From Bdellovibrionota bacterium (lineage in GTDB: Bacteria > Bdellovibrionota > Bacteriovoracia > Bacteriovoracales > Bacteriovoracaceae), in the NCBI GenBank assembly GCA_030836365.1, contig JAURQB010000024.1, positions 1-21,691 on the forward strand: a stretch of 21,691 nt of DNA. The letters are read 5' to 3'. Shown here one piece after another: positions 15,883-21,691 of this stretch (the stretch's first letter is position 1; each line of letters begins with the position of its first letter). A program made the position numbers and the translations under genes. A model generated the notes under the pieces. It made no database searches and was not told the DNA's origin. It saw nothing but the letters and a program-made list of their open reading frames with translations.

Positions 15883-17829
15883 ATGAAAATGATCATTTTT
15901 TTCGTGTTTCTGTCTTTACTTCAAAATCAATCCCATGCCTCAAGCATCTTTAAGTTGAAAGGGGAATTAAAAGATAGGGCCGAAAAAATTGAGTCGGGCG
16001 AATCTATTTCTGGAATGCCTGATTTTCCAGGTGAGGGTTCTGGATCCATTTATAGTAAATTAATCTCTTGGCTTTCACCAAGATATCGTACAATAGGGCG
16101 CAGACAAACTGATGCCATTTTCTATCATAATCAAAACTATAATTTAGGTGACCAAAACCTCGCAGGCATTGCCTGGCAGCGACCGATGGGTATTTTTAAT
16201 ATCGGTGCTAACAGAGGAATAGACCCAGTCGCGGGGAAGAAATTTCGCGTGAGTGACGTTTTTACCATAAGCGTAGGCGCTGTTACGTTTTTAAAGTACC
16301 TCAAAGATAACGACCATCTCGATATTGATGACGGACTTATCGGATTATTCTCTGGAATTGGTTTTCAGCGTACCTACCGATACCAACATATTGAAGATTC
16401 TTTTATCGATGCAGCTAAGAGTAATTTTAAAAAATTATTTTTAGCATTTACCTATTTAAGGCCAGAAAAAATTATTGAACTAGGTGCTGGCGAAAAAGTA
16501 TTTGCTGAAGATTTCTTTGGCTTTGATGCAGGTATTTTTGGAAAACTTCCAACCCCTTGGTATATGACGCTTCAGGCGGCCCTCATGAAAGGTTTTAGCA
16601 GAACAAGAAGTGTTGAGTTTTACAGCTATGGAGCGGATCCGAGCAATCCAAATAAAAAAGTTATTAAATCGAATCTAAAGATAACAAAATCAAATGCTCA
16701 TGGATTTTTTGCAGATCTTGTCCTAGATGTGTTTAAGTTATTTAAACTTACATTATTAAGTTTTAATATTTCTGCGGATTTTTCAAAATCGCTGAATCAA
16801 GAGTTTAGCTTTTATCAGCGAGATCTTCAGAGTATTAAATCAGGAGACCTTCGTAAACCATTTAAGAATTTAATCAAGCGTAAAGAAAATTTAACTGACG
16901 GAGTCCTAGGACAGAAAATCGCTTCTTGGAAGGAAACAGTCAAAAAGTCAGGAACAAAAAAGTATCAATCCATAAAAGGTGGATACGCAAATGAACTTGA
17001 GGAAAAAAAATACATAAATTTCACTAAAGATGGATATAGCGAAACATTCAATGCCAGCATTGAAAAATTCATTTATGTAAAAACGATTTGGAAAGAGCTC
17101 ACAAATAGCATTACACGCAATTTAAGAAAAATCGTCAATAAAATACCATACGTAAAAGACTACAAGGATTTACTCGCCTATCTCACTATTCCAAGACTTG
17201 AGATTGGGCGTTTTGCCAAACTACAAGAAGTAAGTATTGACTATAAATCAACAAGCGATCGTTCTATCAATCAAGACCAGTACCCCAAAAATGCCCGTGG
17301 AGAAAATTTGAAAATAAAACTTAATAAAACCGTAGCAACAGCAAAAACAAATACCTTTCTCGATGTAATTTATAAAAAAACAGTGCTCTCTTTTATGGAG
17401 GAGCAAACAAAGTTAAAAAGCGACGTGAGAAATAACGTCAAGCTTAATCTGCTGAGAGGGCCATTTGAAATTGAATCAGAAATCGAGGTCACGCCAAGTG
17501 GTTTAAAAAGGTTTGCGAAAACTCTTGAATGGGAAGCTCAAGACCTGTTTGATGAAATTTGCTTGAAGCGAAATTTCTTCACCTGGAAAAAAACAAAACG
17601 AAATGCTAAGTGCGTTGAAAAAGTAATGTCATTATTTTCCAATATCAAAAATCATAAAAGTAATAGCGATGAGTTCCAGGTTGATCAGCTTAAAAACCTC
17701 ATGGATGTCGTATATCAAAATGCATCTAGAGAGCAGCTAAATATTTTATTTGGTGAGGAAAACCTAAAAATTAAAGGTGAACTTAAGGGCAAAACAAATA
17801 AGGGTAAAAGCTTTAGAGTTACCTTTTAG
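15883..17829 (+). CDS. Large secreted protein of unknown function (648 aa)
   Basis: A 648-residue protein with a signal peptide (MKMIIFFVFLSLLQNQSHA, cleavage likely at SHA/SS). No family was recognised. The mature N-terminal third includes aromatic- and glycine-rich stretches (GIAWQRPMGIFNIGANRG, FSGIGFQRTYRYQHIED) and runs alternating hydrophobic and polar residues, which could be outer-membrane or secreted beta-structure. The middle (about 290-420) is rich in lysine and predicted helical. The C-terminal third has two cysteines (LFDEICLKRN and AKCVEKV). The last residues, SFRVTF, end in aromatic Phe, as in many outer-membrane beta-barrels, though the lysine-rich core argues against a simple barrel. 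It follows another secreted unknown by 119 nt and precedes the repeat protein by 175 nt. Confidence 0.7.
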   Translation: MKMIIFFVFLSLLQNQSHASSIFKLKGELKDRAEKIESGESISGMPDFPGEGSGSIYSKLISWLSPRYRTIGRRQTDAIFYHNQNYNLGDQNLAGIAWQRPMGIFNIGANRGIDPVAGKKFRVSDVFTISVGAVTFLKYLKDNDHLDIDDGLIGLFSGIGFQRTYRYQHIEDSFIDAAKSNFKKLFLAFTYLRPEKIIELGAGEKVFAEDFFGFDAGIFGKLPTPWYMTLQAALMKGFSRTRSVEFYSYGADPSNPNKKVIKSNLKITKSNAHGFFADLVLDVFKLFKLTLLSFNISADFSKSLNQEFSFYQRDLQSIKSGDLRKPFKNLIKRKENLTDGVLGQKIASWKETVKKSGTKKYQSIKGGYANELEEKKYINFTKDGYSETFNASIEKFIYVKTIWKELTNSITRNLRKIVNKIPYVKDYKDLLAYLTIPRLEIGRFAKLQEVSIDYKSTSDRSINQDQYPKNARGENLKIKLNKTVATAKTNTFLDVIYKKTVLSFMEEQTKLKSDVRNNVKLNLLRGPFEIESEIEVTPSGLKRFAKTLEWEAQDLFDEICLKRNFFTWKKTKRNAKCVEKVMSLFSNIKNHKSNSDEFQVDQLKNLMDVVYQNASREQLNILFGEENLKIKGELKGKTNKGKSFRVTF

Positions 17830-17942
17830 CAAGTGCCAGCAAGCCCCTACCAAAGATCAAAATGTAAGTCGTACTAAAAAAAACATAAACTTATCGCCAC
17901 CGCAAATGTAAGAAGCTTACAGTAGTTCCATCTTTAAAATAT

Positions 17943-17952
17943 TTGCTAGAAT
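17943..17952 (+). promoter_or_regulatory. Candidate extended -10 promoter of the repeat protein gene
   Basis: TTTGCTAGAAT contains TGC followed by TAGAAT (17947-17952, 5 of 6 matches to TATAAT), an extended -10 element. The -35 region is poor, as is common with extended -10 promoters. Predicted initiation near 17959 gives a leader of about 45 nt ending in an AGGAG ribosome site 8 nt before ATG 18005. Confidence 0.45.
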
Positions 17953-18004
17953 TTATGATGCGGCTTGTGGCAGAACAAATTAACTATTTCTTAGGAGTAT
18001 ATCG

Positions 18005-19129
18005 ATGAAAAAGTCTATCGCACTGATGAGTAGCGTTTGCTTTCTCACTGTCACTATCTTTAGTGATATTGCTGAAGCACGAAGAAGCTCATCAAACAGA
18101 AATTCAACCAACGTAAGATCAAGTAGCTCTGGGAGCCGAACAGTATCTAGAAGCTCAAGTGTATCAACGTCCTCTAGAGCTTCTGCCACAAGAACATCTA
18201 GAGTATCTGTTGACCGGACAACCAGGACAACTAGAGTATCGACATCACGGCCAACTCGAGTGAACCCAAATCGTAACGTCAATCGCAATCCGAATCGTAA
18301 CGTCAATCGCAATCCGAATCGTAACGTCAATCGCAACCCGAATCGTAACGTCAATCGCAATCCGAATCGTAACGTAAATCGCAACCCGAATCGTAACGTC
18401 AATCGCAACCCGAATCGTAACGTCAATCGTAACCCGAATCGTAATGTAAATCGCAATCCTAACCGAAATTACAATCGGCCATCAACGCGTCCAGCGCCAA
18501 GCAGACCGTCAACGCGTCCAGCACCAAGCAGACCGTCAACGCGTCCAGCGCCAACTAGGCCATCGAGAAATTACACTGTAAGAGCACCAAGAAGAACAAT
18601 TTCTCACCGTCATCATACTCGCCACGAGCATGCTCACCGAAATCATTATCACCGCCCGAGCTGGCACCGGCCAAATTATGTTTATCGGCACCATACTCAT
18701 GACCACTACCGATACATTCCCTACCATCGCTCATTCTGGACGACGAGTTTCTATTACTCCTACACAATTCCTTATCACTTTGTTTATTGGGATACGTGGA
18801 TTCGCTACAGAGTACCAGAAGTTTATTGGGTAGATGGCTTTAGAATGTACAATGGCTATCCATACTACGTATATAACGGTTACATGCACCGTTATAGTGA
18901 TGTCGATCGTTGTGATTTTGAACTTGTTGATGGATGGTCAAATGAAGTTGTTCAAACCTATGACAATTACTCATGTAACTATGGCTATGACCTCTGTTCT
19001 GATGATCGCTCATACTACAACGATGTTGAGAATGATTATCGCTATTTTTGTTCAGAAAGATTCTCCTATGATGACGAGTATAACTATGACTGGGATTATG
19101 ACCGAGACTTTTACTCTGACGTATACTAA
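18005..19129 (+). CDS. Secreted low-complexity repeat protein with basic N-half, His/Tyr-rich middle and acidic C-tail
   Basis: A 374-residue protein with a signal peptide (MKKSIALMSSVCFLTVTIF, likely cleavage after AEA at 23-25). The mature part has four zones. Residues 26-86 are Arg/Ser/Thr-rich. Residues 87-158 are nine NPNRNVNR octapeptides. Residues 158-184 are three RPSTRPAPS nonapeptides. Residues 188-240 are His/Arg/Tyr-rich (HRHHTRHEHAHRNHYH). The rest is Tyr/Trp-rich, becomes strongly acidic (DRDFYSDVY end) and contains four cysteines. Between residue 71 and about 205 there are no acidic residues, while the last 80 are rich in Asp/Glu. The opposite charges of the two ends suggest self-association, or binding to an acidic polymer such as LPS or DNA. 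No enzymatic domain is visible. AGGAG ribosome site, extended -10 promoter and strong terminator show a single-gene unit. Confidence 0.85.
   Translation: MKKSIALMSSVCFLTVTIFSDIAEARRSSSNRNSTNVRSSSSGSRTVSRSSSVSTSSRASATRTSRVSVDRTTRTTRVSTSRPTRVNPNRNVNRNPNRNVNRNPNRNVNRNPNRNVNRNPNRNVNRNPNRNVNRNPNRNVNRNPNRNVNRNPNRNYNRPSTRPAPSRPSTRPAPSRPSTRPAPTRPSRNYTVRAPRRTISHRHHTRHEHAHRNHYHRPSWHRPNYVYRHHTHDHYRYIPYHRSFWTTSFYYSYTIPYHFVYWDTWIRYRVPEVYWVDGFRMYNGYPYYVYNGYMHRYSDVDRCDFELVDGWSNEVVQTYDNYSCNYGYDLCSDDRSYYNDVENDYRYFCSERFSYDDEYNYDWDYDRDFYSDVY
18263..18478 (+). repeat. Nine tandem 24-bp repeats encoding NPNRNVNR
   Basis: Nine in-frame units with start positions 18263, 18287, 18311, 18335, 18359, 18383, 18407, 18431 and 18455. 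Units differ mainly at third codon positions (AAT/AAC, CCG/CCA/CCT, CGC/CGT, GTC/GTA); the last is diverged and reads NPNRNYNR. The spread of silent changes with conserved protein suggests selection on the peptide after expansion. Copy number could change by slippage without frameshift because units are multiples of three. Confidence 0.95.
18476..18556 (+). repeat. Three tandem 27-bp repeats encoding RPSTRPAPS
   Basis: Units at 18476-18502, 18503-18529 and 18530-18556, the last ending in Thr instead of Ser. They adjoin the 24-bp array directly and share its final CGG codon. They give a proline-rich spacer between the NPNRNVNR array and the His-rich region. Confidence 0.9.
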
Positions 19130-19140
19130 AAAATTAGCAG

Positions 19141-19172
19141 AGAGGAGGCCTTCCGCCTCCTCTTTCTCTTTT
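19141..19172 (+). terminator. Rho-independent terminator of the repeat protein gene
   Basis: AGAGGAGGC (19141-19149) pairs perfectly with GCCTCCTCT (19155-19163) around a CTTCC loop, followed by TTCTCTTTT. The 9-bp GC-rich stem starts 11 nt after the stop codon and stands out in AT-rich DNA. Confidence 0.88.
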
Positions 19173-19230
19173 CACTTCCTAAAACTTTCATCATAATAAG
19201 CTCTACTTTAAACCCTTAAAGGAAGTTCTT

Positions 19231-20058
19231 ATGAAAGCTATTGTTCTTTTTATCGCCTTATCTTTTTCAGCATTCTCCAGCGAATTAATCATTTTTGATA
19301 TTGAACATAAGCAGTTTTTATCAAAAGAAGAATTTTTAGATGATTCCATTAATAGTGATTTGTATGTTTTTGGTGAAACTCATTATCATCACTGCATTCA
19401 ACAAGCTGAGGCTGAAGTAATCAACTGGATTGCCAAAAAAAGGAATCAAGAATTCACCGTTGGGATGGAATTTATAGACTATGACAAGCAAAGTGAAACT
19501 CTCTACTGGGGCATTCAATATCAATCAGGAGCAATTGGGCTAAGAGAGTATACTCAAAAACTCATCGGCAAAAGGGATCAGGATCTACTTTACTCTCCTA
19601 TTTTACGTGAAACCATATTAAATGGTGGAACAATTTTTGGAACAAATGCGCCACGAGATATTAAATCCAAGCTAATCCAAGATGGATACGATTCCATTCC
19701 AAGGGCTTATAAAACCGAAGAATTTATCGAGGGATCGACTGCTTATTTGACAAGATTTAAAAAAGCAATGGAAGGCCATGCAAACGAAGAGCAAATTCAA
19801 AAATATTTTACAGCGCAAGTCTATACTGATAATTACATCGCTGAAAAACTCATAAAAAAAGCACGAACAGAATTAAAAATTCAAGTAATTGGCTCTTTCC
19901 ATACGGATTATTTCGATGGCGTTATTAATCAAATTGAATATCGAGGTGAGAGCAATATTACGTCGATTAAATTTTTAGAAATGAAAAATATGTATTCTCA
20001 TATGAATGAAGACTCTCGCTATGGTCGAGTTTCTAAATATTTAATTGGATGTAAATAA
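19231..20058 (+). CDS. ChaN-like exported protein (haem-binding uptake / Tiki-type fold)
   Basis: A 275-residue protein with a signal peptide (MKAIVLFIALSFSAFSSE). The mature part carries the ChaN-family signature: YVFGETHYHH (Glu49, His51) where the family has GExH, then TVGMEFIDYD near 76-84, GTNAPRDI at 137-144, FTAQVYTDNYIAEKL near 193-207, and VIGSFHTDYFDGV with His224 in place of the usual GxxH near the C-terminus. Family members are linked to haem or iron acquisition (Campylobacter ChaN binds haem) and share a fold with TraB/Tiki proteases. Whether this one binds haem or is a metalloprotease cannot be told; the two conserved His/Glu sites fit metal or haem binding. There is no lipobox, so it is probably soluble in the periplasm. 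AAAGGAAG ribosome site. The next gene starts 14 nt downstream, suggesting an operon. Confidence 0.82.
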   Translation: MKAIVLFIALSFSAFSSELIIFDIEHKQFLSKEEFLDDSINSDLYVFGETHYHHCIQQAEAEVINWIAKKRNQEFTVGMEFIDYDKQSETLYWGIQYQSGAIGLREYTQKLIGKRDQDLLYSPILRETILNGGTIFGTNAPRDIKSKLIQDGYDSIPRAYKTEEFIEGSTAYLTRFKKAMEGHANEEQIQKYFTAQVYTDNYIAEKLIKKARTELKIQVIGSFHTDYFDGVINQIEYRGESNITSIKFLEMKNMYSHMNEDSRYGRVSKYLIGCK

Positions 20059-20072
20059 AAGGTAAACTGCAG

Positions 20073-20777
20073 ATGAAAATTCTAATATTCTTTGCCATGC
20101 AAGAGGAGTCAAAAAAAACCGTTGAGCATTTTGATTTCAAAAAGGTAACTCCAACAAACTCTCCACTTCCTTATGAGCTATTTGAGCAAAAAATTCATGG
20201 TAATGAAGTTTTTTTGTGTAACGCTGGTATCGACTCCAGATTTAATGTCAACGCCGTCGGCACTGTACCTGCAGCACTTACCGTTTATGAATTGGCCACC
20301 AAGCTAAATGTCGACATCGTCATCAACCCTGGCACAGCAGGTGGTTTTAAAAGTCGTGGTGGAAACATCGGTGACATTTATCTAGCGTCCAAAGTTTTAT
20401 TTCACCATAGAGAAATTCCCATGGGCCCGTATGAGCCTTATGGAATCGGTACTTTTGATGCATATGATTTTGGCCAGCTTGACCAGTCTCTTCATTTTAA
20501 AACAGGGGTTTTTTCTTCAAGTGATAGTCTGACTTGTCGTGAACATGAAATAGAATTTTTCAATCAGCATCAAGTTATTGTCAAAGAAATGGAAGCAGGA
20601 GCAATTGCTTATGTTTGTGAGCAATTAAAAATTCCATATCTTGGAGTAAAGTCAATTACTGATATTGTTGATGGCGGACGGGTTACAGCTGAAGAGTTTT
20701 TAGAAAATTTAGAAACTGCATCAAAAAATCTACAACAATTTTTGACCGCATTATTGGAATCATTAAAGGTTTTGTAA
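20073..20777 (+). CDS. mtnN: 5'-methylthioadenosine (S-adenosylhomocysteine) nucleosidase, plant-MTN-like
   Basis: A 234-residue cytoplasmic protein of the nucleoside phosphorylase superfamily and usual MTAN length. The catalytic residues known from E. coli MTAN are present at the same numbers: Glu12 in AMQEE, Glu174 in KEMEAGAIAYV, and Asp197 in SITDIVD. GTAGGF at 88-92 forms the base and ribose site. The enzyme hydrolyses methylthioadenosine, and in bacteria usually S-adenosylhomocysteine, feeding methionine salvage and, with LuxS, AI-2 synthesis. Several blocks (VGTVPAAL at 62-69, DIVINPGT, FHHREIP, TDIVDGG followed by TAEEFLENL) recall, from memory, plant MTN1/MTN2 more than E. coli Pfs; the plant enzymes are largely MTA-specific. 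AAAGG lies 11 nt before the ATG. Probably co-transcribed with the ChaN-like gene. Confidence 0.88.
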   Translation: MKILIFFAMQEESKKTVEHFDFKKVTPTNSPLPYELFEQKIHGNEVFLCNAGIDSRFNVNAVGTVPAALTVYELATKLNVDIVINPGTAGGFKSRGGNIGDIYLASKVLFHHREIPMGPYEPYGIGTFDAYDFGQLDQSLHFKTGVFSSSDSLTCREHEIEFFNQHQVIVKEMEAGAIAYVCEQLKIPYLGVKSITDIVDGGRVTAEEFLENLETASKNLQQFLTALLESLKVL

Positions 20778-20788
20778 TGCAAACCTTT
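20765..20788 (+). terminator. Inverted repeat over the nucleosidase stop codon, possible weak terminator
   Basis: AAAGGTTT (20765-20772) and AAACCTTT (20781-20788) are perfect 8-nt arms with an 8-nt loop that contains the TAA stop. The stem is AT-rich and only a few T residues follow, so intrinsic termination would be inefficient; it may only be a transcript 3'-end hairpin. The rest of 20789-20981 shows no gene and no clear promoter. Confidence 0.3.
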
Positions 20789-20981
20789 TAAGGAACTCTA
20801 TTAGACCAAATATTTTAACGTCTTTAAAATATTCATCAAAACTCATAATGGAGCTCTTTATACCCGATATTTTCCTCCTGATAATTCCATCGTGATAATT
20901 ATTAGAATCAGTATCTTTGATTTTTTACAAGCTGTATCAACATGTGAAACGATATCGGTATTATAAATAATGGAAAAAAAA

Positions 20982-21691
20982 ATGAAAATAAAAATACTCT
21001 TTGTTCTTTGGCTTATCGGCAACTCGCCGAAGGTACTTTCAATATTTTATTTCCATAATATTCCTAGTGCGAAAACGATCCATGATTCATTATTTTTTTA
21101 TGAAGAAAGACGTGACCAACTTATTAAATATTACGCGAAAAAAAAATTAGGTGAAACATTTGATCTTCAAAGTCACAGAATTTTTTCACAACCAGCAGTT
21201 GCCCGTGCCTACTATGGAATTGATGGGGGTGAAGTTTCAAGAATAATATTAAAAGACAATTTCAAACCTTTTGGTAAAGTTGGCACTAATTTCAAATTTA
21301 TACCTAAAATATGTGAAAGAAATGGTGACTATGACTTTGCACTAATTCATCTTATTCAATTAGCATTCATGTCAAAAGATAAAAATTATCTTTCAGATAA
21401 AGCATACGAGAAGCTAATCCTTAAACTACTCACTGCTAAGGGAAATAAGCATCACGCCTCATTTAAACTTGGCTTGTGTGGTAAGTTTAAAGATACCGAA
21501 AATCATATTTTGATGACTGAAACATCAAGATATTTGACGAATGATTTATTAAAAGATTACTACAATAAAAAACAAAATCCTCTGGCCAACGTCTACGATA
21601 ACAGTACTAATGGTTTTAACAATTGGCTCATCAAGCACCTACAAGATTTAAAAATAAATTCATTTGATGAGTACAATTCTAAGCCCTATCA
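20982..21691 (+). CDS. Secreted protein of unknown function, 3' end cut by window edge
   Basis: An open frame runs to the window end without a stop (236 codons plus two bases from ATG 20982). I prefer that ATG because GGA lies about 7 nt upstream; the alternative ATG 20970 has no ribosome site and adds MEKK. The N-terminus MKIKILFVLWLIGNSPKVLS is a plausible signal peptide. The mature part has three motifs worth noting: KDTENHILMTETSRYLTNDLL (about 180-200), containing an ENH triplet of the kind seen in helical-toroid glycan-active enzymes, NGFNNWLIKHLQDL (about 210-224) and FDEYNSKPY at the cut end. Two cysteines are visible (KICERN, LGLCGK). I do not recognise a family with confidence; an alpha/alpha-toroid carbohydrate-active enzyme is a speculative idea. 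The missing C-terminus limits any call. Confidence 0.72.
   Translation, partial: MKIKILFVLWLIGNSPKVLSIFYFHNIPSAKTIHDSLFFYEERRDQLIKYYAKKKLGETFDLQSHRIFSQPAVARAYYGIDGGEVSRIILKDNFKPFGKVGTNFKFIPKICERNGDYDFALIHLIQLAFMSKDKNYLSDKAYEKLILKLLTAKGNKHHASFKLGLCGKFKDTENHILMTETSRYLTNDLLKDYYNKKQNPLANVYDNSTNGFNNWLIKHLQDLKINSFDEYNSKPY

Noticed and set aside
17980..18456. Leftward open frame of 158 codons across the 24-bp repeats, with LRFG-type repeats
   Set aside because: It is antisense to the repeat array of the real secreted protein, and tandem repeats with a period divisible by three keep other frames open. It has no ribosome site or signal, whereas the plus-strand gene has a signal peptide, ribosome site and terminator.
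18834..19196. Rightward 120-codon frame overlapping the end of the repeat protein and its terminator
   Set aside because: It is out of frame with the real gene, reads through the terminator hairpin and is low-complexity Met/Thr/Ile-rich.

Overview
The window looks like chromosomal DNA of an AT-rich Gram-negative bacterium. It has inner-membrane permeases, lipobox-bearing lipoproteins, deoxy-amino-sugar genes of the O-antigen or glycan type, and many proteins with signal peptides. A lineage within the Bdellovibrionota (Bacteriovorax-like) would fit the style, but this is an impression and no taxonomic marker was tested. Base composition is mosaic. In 60-base lines counted by hand, G+C is 17/60 at 3481-3540 and 18/60 at 5401-5460, but 32/60 at 8161-8220 and 29/60 at 9961-10020.

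1-6819: a glycan cluster in two divergent arms. The leftward arm holds a DegT/StrS-type sugar aminotransferase and then a truncated multi-pass membrane protein. The rightward arm holds a fused hexapeptide-acyltransferase/FdtA-type ketoisomerase, a GH43-like beta-propeller protein, a NeuD/PglD-type acyltransferase, a GNAT/FemAB-like acyltransferase and a GtrB-like family-2 glycosyltransferase. Together they suggest synthesis, N-acylation and lipid-linked transfer of a 3-amino-3,6-dideoxyhexose. RmlA and RmlB, which would supply the dTDP-4-keto precursor, are not in the window.

6803-9725: a leftward four-gene operon (SO_0444-type metal permease, short-chain dehydrogenase, small acidic lipoprotein, SAM methyltransferase). 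It meets the glycan arm tail to tail with a 17-nt overlap. A TauE/SafE-like permease (9755-10582) diverges from it with only 29 nt between start codons. A complete tRNA-Asp(GUC) with its own promoter and terminator follows.

10840-21691: mostly exported proteins. These are a thioredoxin-fold protein with CVHC, a TRL-like lipoprotein, two unrecognised secreted proteins (293 and 648 aa), a low-complexity secreted protein with two tandem-repeat blocks, a ChaN-like protein and a truncated secreted protein at the right edge. Interspersed are an AstE-like zinc deacylase, a second GT-C-like membrane glycosyltransferase and a 5'-methylthioadenosine nucleosidase with plant-like sequence signatures. No CRISPR array, phage gene, transposase or toxin-antitoxin pair was recognised. 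The least explained parts are the repeat-bearing secreted protein, the two unrecognised secreted proteins and the shortened isomerase/acyltransferase fusion.
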